A DNA stretch of 64,000 nt from Candidatus Pantoea gossypiicola. GTDB lineage: Bacteria > Pseudomonadota > Gammaproteobacteria > Enterobacterales > Enterobacteriaceae. Shown here piece after piece: positions 1 to 6,804 of this stretch (position 1 is the first letter of the stretch; each line of letters opens with the position of its first letter). The position numbers were made by a program, and so were the translations under genes. The notes under the pieces were generated by a model, which saw only the letters and a list, made by a program, of their open reading frames with translations, did no database searches and had not been told where the DNA came from. Location of the stretch: contig NZ_VWVM01000002.1 in the NCBI RefSeq assembly GCF_008632075.1, positions 255,462-319,461 of the forward strand, read 5' to 3'.

Positions 1-1
1 T

Positions 2-856
2 TCCAGTAAGAAAAATAAGGATCTGGTCAGCCGTTATAACTGGTTCGATAAGATCTATATCTGGGATAACAAAGTGGCTAATTTCCTGCCGCTATTTTTC
101 AAACTGCGTCGCCAGAAACCTGATCTGTCAGTGATATTACACGCCCATTTTCCTTACGATATTATGAGTTCGGTGCTGACCGGGAGTAAGGCGATTGTGC
201 GCGATCATTACGGCAGCGAATCGCCTGTGCTGAATAAATATCTTGATCACTATTCAGGCTATTTCGACGACCACACCATCAAGCGTAAGCTGAAACTGAT
301 AGAAGCGCTGGGTGCAGAGACAGAGCAGACCCGGATGCATCTGCCCGAGATAAATAATTGTCCTGCTGCAACGGTGAGCCATCGCCGTATCGGTTTTCAG
401 TTAGGTGCTTCGAAAGATATTCGCCGCTGGCCGTTGACTTCATTCAGCCAGCTGGCGACCGCGTTGCTCGAACGCTGGCCTGACGCTGAAATTATTGTTA
501 CCGGTACAGCCGCTGAGCAGCCGCTTGAGAAACAATTTATCGAGAGCCTGCCGCTGCACTGCCGTAAGCGTGTGACGCCAATGGCGGGCAAAACGAATCT
601 CAGCGGCCTGATCACCCTGATCCGCACGCTGGACCTGCTGGTCACCGGCGATACCGGCCCACTGCACATCGCCGTGGCGGCACAGACGCCAACGGTCAGC
701 CTGTTCTCTACCGCCAATCCACGCTATACCGGCCCCTGTCAGGACAGCGATCGTCATATTGTTATTCATCGACCGGATAAAACGGCGTCACAGCATCCTA
801 TGGCGTCGATCAAGGCCGAAGAAGTCGAGCAGGCCGTGGCCAGACTGGTGGGGTAA
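2..856 (+). CDS. Glycosyltransferase family 9 (heptosyltransferase-like), 5' end outside window
   Basis: The frame is open from base 2 and the first methionine-type codon (74) lies inside the domain, so the true start is upstream of the window. The C-terminal half carries the family-9 signature around 'TGDTGPLHIAVAAQTPTVSLF', the nucleotide-sugar binding loop of ADP-heptose:LPS heptosyltransferases, preceded by an 'IGFQLGAS' strand-loop typical of the second Rossmann domain. Family members add heptose or a related sugar to lipopolysaccharide core on the cytoplasmic face of the inner membrane. The acceptor cannot be read from sequence. It overlaps the next gene by one base (TAATG), which suggests translational coupling. 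A second family-9 enzyme faces it at 1179-2189. Confidence 0.85.
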   Translation, partial: SSKKNKDLVSRYNWFDKIYIWDNKVANFLPLFFKLRRQKPDLSVILHAHFPYDIMSSVLTGSKAIVRDHYGSESPVLNKYLDHYSGYFDDHTIKRKLKLIEALGAETEQTRMHLPEINNCPAATVSHRRIGFQLGASKDIRRWPLTSFSQLATALLERWPDAEIIVTGTAAEQPLEKQFIESLPLHCRKRVTPMAGKTNLSGLITLIRTLDLLVTGDTGPLHIAVAAQTPTVSLFSTANPRYTGPCQDSDRHIVIHRPDKTASQHPMASIKAEEVEQAVARLVG

Positions 857-1185
857 TGAACGATCTTTCTCACGCCATTATTGCGCTGATTGAATACCAC
901 AATCAGCCAACCGCCCTGGGCAGGTTCCGGAAAGTGGATCGGGCAGGTTTTCATCTGCAGCAGCTGCCGCTGAATGAGGTGGAGTTCGCGATTCTGATGA
1001 ATGATTTTTTTGCCACGTTCAACGTCTGCTCTGAGCATTATGATGATGCCCGCTATTTTCCGGCGACGCTCCCGCGGCGTATGACACTGATGAAGGGATT
1101 TAAATCTGGCGGATATTATCCCGTAACGGTCGCGATGCTATGTGAAGCGGCCAGCCGGGGGCGCTGGCCTGAAGCAGATTACTGA
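856..1185 (+). CDS. Small DUF1493-like protein
   Basis: A 109-residue protein whose ATG shares one base with the stop of the upstream glycosyltransferase, so it is probably translated by coupling. The middle part, an acidic stretch ending 'NVCSEHYDDARYFP', and the C-terminus 'PVTVAMLCEAASRGRWP' resemble the enterobacterial DUF1493 family: short acyl-carrier-like proteins with a YFP motif and a C-terminal 'T..ML..A...G.W' helix. The usual acidic Asp-Ser region near the N-terminus is weak here. No function is established. Its 3' end overlaps the convergent glycosyltransferase by 7 bases. Assignment to DUF1493 is by eye and moderate. Confidence 0.6.
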   Translation: MNDLSHAIIALIEYHNQPTALGRFRKVDRAGFHLQQLPLNEVEFAILMNDFFATFNVCSEHYDDARYFPATLPRRMTLMKGFKSGGYYPVTVAMLCEAASRGRWPEADY

Positions 1186-2189
1186 ATAATCGTATGGGCG
1201 AAGGCGTCATAGACCTCGCGGCTGCTCAGCGCGTTGACCTCACGTGACGCCGGTTGCAGCACCTGATAGTTAACCTGCCACGGATGCCAGCACGCCGGAT
1301 CGCTGTCGCCAAACAGCGCCACTACCGGCAGCCCCAGTGCGGCACCGATGTGCATTGCCCCGCCATCGCTGCTCACCAGCCCCTGACACAACGACATAGC
1401 CGCAATCAGCTGCGGCAGGCTGGTAGTCGCCACCGCCTTTATCGGCAGGTGCGGACAGAGCGCCATGATTTCACGCGCTTTTTCATCATCCCCCGGATGA
1501 CGCGGATTGTCGCGGCTGCCAGGTGACCAGAGCAGCATGATCTGGCAGGGATGATGCGCCGCGATCTTCTCCGCCAGCCCGGCAAACCGCGTGGCTTCCC
1601 ACTGCTGGCTTGGCTTACGGGCGCTGATCTGAAGTGCATAGACCGGAAGAGTGGAATCAATGGCGTGGGTGTCTCGCAGGCTGGCCGCCATAGCCGTATC
1701 CGGCTGCAGGGTCAGTTTGCCTGGCGCGGTGGCGCTGAGATGCAAATCCCGTCCCAGACTAAACAGGGTTTCGCTGATATGACAGGGTGACTGGCTGGGT
1801 GGTGGCAATAACTCTGTGATCAGCGGATGCGACTGCTGCCCCAGCGCGATTACTCTGGCGGGACGCACGATTTTAACCCACTTCAGACCATGCTGATCCC
1901 AGCGGCTTTTGGCCAGAATCACGATGTCGTAACGTTGCTTTTTCAGATTCAGCATCAGCTTCAGTCGCTGCAACACACAGGCCAGTCGTCCCTGCCCTGC
2001 CTCACGGTGATGCAATTTGGTGTAATAAAAGAGCTGCCGGATATCGGGATTATGCTGCAACACGGGTGCAGCGTAGTTGTTGGTCAGTACATCAACCTGA
2101 TACTGACCCGACTGCGCCAGCGCACTGATGAGCGGCGTGGTCAGCAAGGTATCGCCAATATTATCCCGACAAATAATTAAAACCCGCAT
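1179..2189 (-). CDS. Glycosyltransferase family 9 (heptosyltransferase-like)
   Basis: About 336 residues. The N-terminus 'MRVLIICRDNIGDTLLTTPLI' is the family-9 heptosyltransferase start (RxDxIGD...TP). The C-terminal half has 'LQISARKPSQQW' and 'LVSSDGGAMHIGAALGLPVVALFG', the second-domain signature that binds the sugar nucleotide. Upstream in-frame starts exist (2249 and 2198), but the ATG at 2189 has an AGAGG ribosome-binding site 9 bases away and begins exactly at the conserved strand, so I chose it. It runs convergently to the other family-9 gene. It probably acts in lipopolysaccharide core or surface-glycan assembly; it is not confidently WaaC, WaaF or WaaQ. Confidence 0.85.
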   Translation of the reverse strand: MRVLIICRDNIGDTLLTTPLISALAQSGQYQVDVLTNNYAAPVLQHNPDIRQLFYYTKLHHREAGQGRLACVLQRLKLMLNLKKQRYDIVILAKSRWDQHGLKWVKIVRPARVIALGQQSHPLITELLPPPSQSPCHISETLFSLGRDLHLSATAPGKLTLQPDTAMAASLRDTHAIDSTLPVYALQISARKPSQQWEATRFAGLAEKIAAHHPCQIMLLWSPGSRDNPRHPGDDEKAREIMALCPHLPIKAVATTSLPQLIAAMSLCQGLVSSDGGAMHIGAALGLPVVALFGDSDPACWHPWQVNYQVLQPASREVNALSSREVYDAFAHTIIQ

Positions 2190-2443
2190 GTCTGACATCC
2201 TCTGAGCACAGGCTACGCCGTTCTGGCTGAATAAAAGTGAGACTCGCACAATTAACGTCTCTGAAGCGTTAACGTAACGGCATAAGTCAGCAAATTAGTC
2301 AGCGCAGATCGAGGTAGGTTCAATGGTCGCCGTAATGTTGAAGGACGATGAGTGTTTTTCAGGCAAGTGAAATACCTGACGCATCAGCCGGATGATTGTT
2401 TTAACAGAACCCGTACTGGGGTATCAGCATTAAGAATGAGAAA

Positions 2444-2462
2444 AGGCCGCTCATGGCGGCCT
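2444..2462 (-). terminator. Rho-independent terminator after first ymgB-like gene
   Basis: A 7-bp stem (AGGCCGC / GCGGCCT) around a 5-base loop, followed on the minus strand by TTTTC. It lies 28 bases beyond the stop of the minus-strand gene at 2490-2687. Confidence 0.75.
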
Positions 2463-2489
2463 GACATGATGGTTATATTACCAGTAACG

Positions 2490-2687
2490 TTAGCTGGCGC
2501 TATTTTCCAGCAGGCTGATGGCCAGCCTCATAACAGGTTCAGGCTCAATGCCGGTGAACATCCGGTGAATTTTTTCAGTAATGGCCTCGCGGGTTACCGG
2601 CTTATTCTCAGCCACAATTTCCATCACAGCCTGACCGAACAGCAGTCGGCATGCCGCAATGGCATCACTTACAGCCTCATCATCCAT
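2490..2687 (-). CDS. YmgB/AriR-like small regulator, paralogue 1
   Basis: A 65-residue protein. The frame stays open further upstream, but the ATG at 2687 has a good GGGAGA site and matches the N-terminus and exact length of its two paralogues at 2851 and 3776. The core 'CRLLFGQAVMEIVAENKPVT' follows the pattern of the enterobacterial YmgB/AriR/YcgZ family (G.AV..L....V....I...). These are tiny all-helical dimers linked to biofilm and acid stress through the Rcs/BluR network. In E. coli the ymgABC genes also lie close to icd, next to the e14 prophage, which supports the assignment by position. It is the most divergent of the three. Confidence 0.65.
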   Translation of the reverse strand: MDDEAVSDAIAACRLLFGQAVMEIVAENKPVTREAITEKIHRMFTGIEPEPVMRLAISLLENSAS

Positions 2688-2804
2688 AATATTCTCCCTG
2701 TGTATCGGCAGAAGAGTACACCCCTGCTGCAGCAGGATCATGCTGAACTGTTTATTTTGCGGCACACGTTACAAAAATGAATGAGCTGTCTCGTACCGAT
2801 AACC

Positions 2805-2831
2805 ATGCCCGGCATGTTAAATGCCGGGCAT
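2805..2831 (-). terminator. Hairpin after second ymgB-like gene
   Basis: A perfect 11-bp stem (ATGCCCGGCAT / ATGCCGGGCAT) with a 5-base loop, 19 bases beyond the stop of the gene at 2851-3048. There is no clear U-tract on the minus strand, so efficiency is uncertain. Confidence 0.5.
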
Positions 2832-2850
2832 TTATCAGACAAACAGGATA

Positions 2851-3048
2851 TTAACTAATATTCTCATTTAACAAATCGAGAGCAACCTTGTAAATCAGCG
2901 CAGGCTGCGCATCAGGTAACATTACCTTTATTTTTGCTTCCAGCGTGCGGTTAGTTACTGGCTGATTATCTGCCAGTAATTCCAGTACAGCCTGGCCAAA
3001 CATCAGCCGACAGATGTAAATCGCGTCTTTCGTATATTTTGTTTCCAT
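2851..3048 (-). CDS. YmgB/AriR-like small regulator, paralogue 2
   Basis: A 65-residue protein with a near-consensus GGAGG ribosome-binding site 4 bases before its ATG. The core 'CRLMFGQAVLELLADNQPVT' is almost the same as paralogue 3 (3776-3973) and clearly related to paralogue 1. All three share length, a central GQAV motif and a C-terminal amphipathic helix, as expected for the YmgB/AriR fold. It lies outside the icd-flanked element, whereas its closest relative lies inside, suggesting duplication around the insertion site. Function (biofilm or stress regulation) is inferred from the family and not shown by the sequence. Confidence 0.65.
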   Translation of the reverse strand: METKYTKDAIYICRLMFGQAVLELLADNQPVTNRTLEAKIKVMLPDAQPALIYKVALDLLNENIS

Positions 3049-3350
3049 AAATCCTCCTTATGAGTGAGGTATTACAGTAACGATAATCAGCCATGGAAAG
3101 ATGTCCGTTTTGCGTTTACGGTTTCTTTTGCAGTGGCATCGGATAATGCAATTTGCATAAATATTAAAATGCTCAGCCGCAGGTAAGAATTTTTCTGGGT
3201 ACGGACAGGGAAAAGCCATTCAGTCATACGTTGCAGAGGACGCTCATCGCCCGTTATTTTACTGAGCCAGCAGAGCATCAATGCTGAATACGTCATGGCT
3301 GAAGAGGCGAAGGAGGAGAGAATGGAAAAGTGCGAAAAGCGGATACAAAA
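3049..3350. other. Intergenic stretch without a supported gene
   Basis: No convincing gene. A 69-codon minus-strand frame (3087-3296) lacks a ribosome-binding site and recognisable features. On the plus strand a 15-codon frame starting at 3322 has a strong GGAGG site but runs into the terminator hairpin. The stretch also holds the likely promoter region of paralogue 2. Confidence 0.4.
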
Positions 3351-3383
3351 AAGCCAGCATAGCGTTTAACGCTATGCTGGCTT
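3351..3383 (-). terminator. Terminator attached to the displaced icd 3' end
   Basis: A perfect 14-bp stem (AAGCCAGCATAGCG and its complement) around a 5-base loop, with an A-run just before it on the plus strand that gives a U-tract on the minus strand. It sits 7 bases beyond the stop codon of the duplicated icd tail, so it is probably the ancestral icd terminator left behind by integration. Confidence 0.8.
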
Positions 3384-3389
3384 AAGCGG

Positions 3390-3553
3390 ATTACATATTT
3401 TCGATGATCGCGTCACCAAACTCTGAACATTTCAGCAGCTTAGCGCCATCCATCAGGCGTTCGAAATCGTAAGTCACGGTCTTGTTAGCGATAGCGCCTT
3501 CAACACCTTTAACAATCAGGTCAGCCGCTTCGAACCACTCCAGGTGGCGCAGC
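3390..3553 (-). pseudogene. icd': Duplicated 3' end of icd (attachment-site remnant)
   Basis: These 164 bases match 6641-6804, the last 54 codons of icd including the stop, with a single mismatch (3439 versus 6690). Phage 21 and prophage e14 integrate in icd; their attP carries a copy of the gene's 3' end, so the host gene is restored and the original tail is displaced to the far end of the element. This fragment is therefore one att end of a decayed insertion; the other lies in the intact icd. It has no start codon and encodes nothing functional. Confidence 0.9.
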
Positions 3554-3699
3554 CTTACCTTAATATCAGATGGTTAATCTATTGATTTAGTGAGATAAAA
3601 AACTTAACCAGGTGCTTCAAACTGTTTTTTATGTGAGGGATTAGGCTATATAGATTAGTGAATTGATTAGGGTTTTGCAGAAGAATTCACTGATAATCC

Positions 3700-3719
3700 A
3701 GCCCGCCATTGAGCGGGCT
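3700..3719. terminator. Hairpin inside the icd-flanked element
   Basis: A 7-bp stem (AGCCCGC / GCGGGCT) with a 6-base loop, followed by ATTTGT on the plus strand. It lies 56 bases past the stop of the minus-strand gene at 3776-3973. Either a weak terminator for that gene or a relic. Confidence 0.4.
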
Positions 3720-3775
3720 ATTTGTGGTCAGCCTGGCAGTTGACGCTGCCGGGATTTTTTAAACAGCCTCACGTT

Positions 3776-3973
3776 TTAGTGAATGTTATGCTTGAGCAAC
3801 TTCATAGCCACATCGTAAACCAGTTCGGGCTTGCAGTCGGGAAGCATTTTCTTCACTTTATCTTCCAGGGCAACATTGGTTACCAGTTGATCATCGCTAA
3901 GCAATTCCAGTACCGCTTGACCAAATATCAACCGACAGATGTGGATTGCATCTTTTGTATATTTATCTTCCAT
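3776..3973 (-). CDS. YmgB/AriR-like small regulator, paralogue 3 (inside the icd element)
   Basis: A 65-residue protein. The frame extends 18 codons upstream, but the ATG at 3973 has an AGGAGG site 4 bases away and aligns with paralogue 2. The segment 'DAIHICRLIFGQAVLELLSD' differs from paralogue 2 at only a few positions, as does the tail 'MLPDCKPELVYDVAMKLL'. It lies between the two icd repeats, so it either arrived with the element or was captured by it. The YmgB/AriR family is proposed from the G.AV pattern, the size and the position near icd. Confidence 0.65.
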   Translation of the reverse strand: MEDKYTKDAIHICRLIFGQAVLELLSDDQLVTNVALEDKVKKMLPDCKPELVYDVAMKLLKHNIH

Positions 3974-4495
3974 AACACCTCCTTTTGTAAGAGATGTCAC
4001 AATACGAAGAAGCAGATTCGACCTCATCTGACAGTGCGTTTTTTAAGCAAAGAAATCACAAGGCAATAACGTTGAATAACAATTAAAGTGATTGAATTTT
4101 CAGGGCGGTGGATGAGTTTTTCATTCTTGCAGCAGGAGTGACGGGGCAATGCTGGCAGCCAGATCATCGCGGCGCTCTTATAGCGCCACAACCCTGCTGG
4201 CGATTGCCTCGAGCGTCACCGTTTCACCTCTGGCCACCAGCTGCCAGGCACCCTCGCCCATAGCCATGTTATGCTATGCTGCCTTATAAATAACTTCTTC
4301 AAATCCATTTTCATATTCCGACTCCTCTTTAAAGAAAACCATTTAAACGCTGTGTTAAATTGATCACAAAATTTCAGCACATCTTCCAAATTATATTGAT
4401 CAAACGCACCACTGAAACGATTAACGCATTTACATATAAAGATTTTTTTAATAATTTGAAAACACTAATCATGGATTGATCATAGGAAATGGCTA
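3974..4495. other. Gene-free stretch with a decayed ymgB-like fragment
   Basis: AT-rich sequence between the divergent genes at 3776-3973 and 4496. It holds promoter regions for both and the degenerate coding fragment at 4178-4267. I see no other reading frame or RNA gene here. Confidence 0.5.
4178..4267 (-). pseudogene. Degenerate ymgB/ariR-like fragment
   Basis: A 29-codon frame whose peptide includes 'AWQLVARGETVTLEAIASRV', reproducing the family pattern of a small residue, a hydrophobic run, a polar turn, V-T and then an A-I helix. It is cut by a TAA at 4178-4180; the same frame then continues for 17 codons. An in-frame TAG lies two codons upstream of the ATG, and no ribosome-binding site is visible. 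It is probably a broken fourth member of the cluster. The match is by pattern only. Confidence 0.4.
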
Positions 4496-5188
4496 ATGCA
4501 ATACAGCAACCAAGTAATAGGATTTTTACAAGGAAATGACATTTTAGCTAAAAATCTCGACAACGCTCTTTTAGGCGTCAAAGAAGCAGTCTCAAACCAG
4601 ATTGATACTATAGGTGCAGGTGCACAAAGAGCGTTGTATTACTTATCATGCTTTACGGATGAATATCAGGACGTTTGTCAGCAGCAAAAAACGGAGGATT
4701 TAAGGTTTATTAAAGCAGTTAATAAACTAATTACCTCCAGAAATATTGTGAATGACATGCTAAAAATATATTTCGACGAGATATTTAAATACAAAACGAA
4801 CGCTCAACTCGAGCGAATTAAAATGTCTCTGATGGCGGTAAATATTCATATTGCCGCCAGCCATTTAACACAGCAAGGCTTTACCCTCGCAGTAACGGCG
4901 GCGGTTGCTGTAGGCATGAAAGCCAGTCTTAATATCAGCGCACTTGTCGGACGCAGTGCTGGCGTAGTTGTTGCTGCCGCTGGGGTGTATGGAGTTGTGC
5001 AAAAAGCAGCTGATAGTGCAAACCGGCTTCGTCAAACTCTGCCTGCATATTACACCGTGCTTTATGCAAATGAATTGGAAATGATGTATTTTCTTATCGA
5101 CTCTTTATTTGATAATTCAGGGGCACTTAGAAATGCCACGCCTTCTGTTGATGAAATCACAAAAATCATTACTAATATGATTCGGTAA
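4496..5188 (+). CDS. Candidate type VI secretion effector (230 aa, hydrophobic centre)
   Basis: No family recognised with certainty. The first ~115 residues are polar and helical. Residues ~128-170 are a hydrophobic, Ala/Val/Gly-rich stretch ('AVTAAVAVGM', then 'GVVVAAAGVYGVV') long enough for one or two membrane-inserting helices, and the tail is amphipathic. There is no signal peptide. It is followed by a 63-aa two-helix membrane protein and then hcp, all on one strand. This order and size recall Ssp6/Sip6 of Serratia, a small Hcp-linked pore-forming effector with a membrane immunity partner. That is an analogy, not a demonstrated homology. An AGGA site precedes the ATG, and the gene is AT-rich compared with the core genes. 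Confidence 0.55.
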   Translation: MQYSNQVIGFLQGNDILAKNLDNALLGVKEAVSNQIDTIGAGAQRALYYLSCFTDEYQDVCQQQKTEDLRFIKAVNKLITSRNIVNDMLKIYFDEIFKYKTNAQLERIKMSLMAVNIHIAASHLTQQGFTLAVTAAVAVGMKASLNISALVGRSAGVVVAAAGVYGVVQKAADSANRLRQTLPAYYTVLYANELEMMYFLIDSLFDNSGALRNATPSVDEITKIITNMIR

Positions 5189-5192
5189 ATAA

Positions 5193-5384
5193 ATGATGAT
5201 AAATTTCATAACCAGAATATTTAGAAGAATTTTTAAATCAATGATTGAACTTTATGGGCCTCCCCTTCTGGTTCTTACTTTTTCGGTTTTCTTTATACAA
5301 ATTTTTCCAGACGGCCCTTATTGGCCCATACCCGCCTTTATCGTGCTAGTGGTAATATTTTTCCCCATACTTTTTAAATGGTAA
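5193..5384 (+). CDS. Small membrane protein, candidate immunity partner
   Basis: A 63-residue protein starting 4 bases after the preceding stop, without its own clear ribosome-binding site, so translation is probably coupled. It has a short basic N-terminus ('RIFRRIFK') and then two hydrophobic segments (about residues 23-38 and 46-61), consistent with a two-pass inner-membrane protein. A small integral membrane protein tightly linked to a putative membrane-active effector is the usual arrangement for an immunity protein. No sequence family is recognised. Confidence 0.55.
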   Translation: MMINFITRIFRRIFKSMIELYGPPLLVLTFSVFFIQIFPDGPYWPIPAFIVLVVIFFPILFKW

Positions 5385-5427
5385 ATTAATAGCTAACAAG
5401 AACTTTAATTTTTTATAAGGAAATAAC

Positions 5428-5907
5428 ATGTCTACACCAGCTCATTTATGGCTAGAAGATGAAAACGGATCACCAATTGTTGGTAGTCGCCAGATGCCAT
5501 TAAGGTTAGGCTCAATTGAATTAAAATCATTCTCACACGGCGTAACTATCCCTGTAGATCCCAGCTGGGGAAAATTAACAGGTACGCGTGTACACAACCC
5601 CATTACAATAGTTAAAGAGTTTGATCAAACAACGCCACTCCTATACCGCGCTGTCTGCGAAGGCCGCACCATGAAGAAAGCGATAATCCGAATGTATCGT
5701 ATTCTGGAACCTGGCATCGAAGCAGAATATTTCAATATCATTCTGGAAAACGTAAAATTTACAACGGTTGCGCCGTATCTGGCCCCTAACGGTATGAGTA
5801 GTACTCATCTCGAAACGCTCGAATTACGTTATGAGGCGATTACATGGAAGTATACGGAGGGTAATGTAATTTACCGCGACACATGGAATCAACGAGCCAC
5901 ATATTGA
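5428..5907 (+). CDS. hcp: Hcp family type VI secretion tube protein
   Basis: A 159-residue protein beginning 'MSTPAHLWLEDENGSPIVGS', the diagnostic N-terminus of enterobacterial Hcp. It continues with 'ELKSFSHGV', 'GKLTGTRVHNPITIVKEFD', a YFN.ILENV strand and the C-terminal 'HLETLELRYEAITWKYT'. Hcp forms hexameric rings that stack into the inner tube of the type VI machine and also carries small effectors. The length is that of plain Hcp, with no C-terminal toxin extension. No other T6SS structural genes are present, so this is an orphan hcp that must rely on a system elsewhere. An AAGGA site lies before the ATG. Confidence 0.93.
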   Translation: MSTPAHLWLEDENGSPIVGSRQMPLRLGSIELKSFSHGVTIPVDPSWGKLTGTRVHNPITIVKEFDQTTPLLYRAVCEGRTMKKAIIRMYRILEPGIEAEYFNIILENVKFTTVAPYLAPNGMSSTHLETLELRYEAITWKYTEGNVIYRDTWNQRATY

Positions 5908-5908
5908 A

Positions 5909-5935
5909 CAAAAAAAGCCCGGCAATAGCCGGGCT
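5909..5935. terminator. Hairpin after hcp
   Basis: A perfect 8-bp stem (AGCCCGGC / GCCGGGCT) with loop AATA, 8 bases past the hcp stop. The A-run precedes the stem, so the U-tract would be on the minus strand; on the plus strand it may only weakly end hcp transcripts. Confidence 0.5.
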
Positions 5936-6340
5936 GGTGTTGGCAGATAAAATTAAGAAAACTCTATAAAATCTCATTATTAAAAATATTCTTATCCACC
6001 CTATCACACACCCAAATAATATTAATTTCACGTTGTTTTCCTACTCATATATCAGGCTCTCTCTAACCATGTTCAAAATATACTCATCTTTAATTTTGCT
6101 CCGACTTATTTAACCGATCAATTCTCCAGAATTGATCGGTTAAACAGATCGACTGACATAAGGCTCTGTAAAAAAGGATTATTTGCTAATTCATAGCAAC
6201 TATTTTTTTGGTTAACCCTCAACCTCAGTATCAGAGCTTTCGTACTTGTGATTCACCATCATCACACAACATCACAGGCAGAACGTTGCGAAGCGCTAAC
6301 TATCAGCTCCATCACTACCGGCTTCATCAAAGCACGTAAA
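5936..6340. other. AT-rich gene-free stretch inside the icd element
   Basis: No supported gene or RNA. Its notable content is the 36-base palindrome at 6109-6144. Base composition is strongly AT-rich compared with the flanking core genes. Confidence 0.5.
6109..6144. repeat. 36-bp perfect inverted repeat
   Basis: Two 17-base arms (TTTAACCGATCAATTCT and its exact complement) separated by only two bases (CC). The loop is too short for a typical terminator and no U-tract follows on either strand. The symmetry suggests a binding site for a dimeric regulator or a recombination/transfer site of the element. No matching family is recognised. Confidence 0.8.
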
Positions 6341-6502
6341 ATGACAAGCCTGACAGAGAATGACACCCCACCAACATTCCACGAGCAGCGCTCACTGGCT
6401 GAGCGGTTATATCGTGAACAGGGCATGGACATACAGCACTACCTGGTCATAAAAAACCAGACGCAGACCGATAAATACAACGATGACAAGGGCAAAGATT
6501 GA
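6341..6502 (+). CDS. Possible small hypothetical protein
   Basis: A 53-codon frame (extendable upstream to a GTG at 6248), rich in polar residues with 'RSLAERLYREQGMDIQHYLV'. No ribosome-binding site is visible and no family is recognised. It lies within the decayed icd element and may be a chance frame or a truncated gene. Confidence 0.25.
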   Translation: MTSLTENDTPPTFHEQRSLAERLYREQGMDIQHYLVIKNQTQTDKYNDDKGKD

Positions 6503-6584
6503 CTGGTCGTGGCGGTATAAAACAGTACGATTAATGTTCAGTTTAGCAGAAGGGTTTTGCTGGAGTTTTGCAGAAAAAAGTCAG

Positions 6585-6622
6585 AAAAAAAAGCCAACAC
6601 GATTTTTACATTCGTGTTGGCT
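6585..6622 (-). terminator. icd terminator
   Basis: A perfect 11-bp stem (AGCCAACACGA / TCGTGTTGGCT, 6592-6602 and 6612-6622) with seven A's before it on the plus strand, giving a U-tract on the minus strand, 20 bases past the icd stop. Its sequence differs from the terminator attached to the displaced icd tail, as expected if the element supplied this 3' end. Confidence 0.85.
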
Positions 6623-6640
6623 ATATGTTTCGTAAAACTG

Positions 6641-6804
6641 ATTACATATTTTCGATGATCGCGTCACCAAACTCTGAACATTTCAGCAGTTTAGCGCCAT
6701 CCATCAGGCGTTCGAAATCGTAAGTCACGGTCTTGTTAGCGATAGCGCCTTCAACACCTTTAACAATCAGGTCAGCCGCTTCGAACCACTCCAGGTGGCG
6801 CAGC
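6641..6804 (-). repeat. icd 3'-end repeat, second copy (attachment site)
   Basis: Partner of 3390-3553, with 163 of 164 bases identical. It forms the functional 3' end of icd and marks the right boundary of the inserted element. Confidence 0.9.

Noticed and set aside
2352..2780. 142-codon plus-strand frame
   Set aside because: It covers the antisense strand of the ymgB-like gene and its terminator; the opposite strand has paralogues and good ribosome-binding sites.
3087..3296. 69-codon minus-strand frame upstream of paralogue 2
   Set aside because: The sequence before its ATG is pyrimidine-rich with no ribosome-binding site, and the peptide shows no recognisable pattern.
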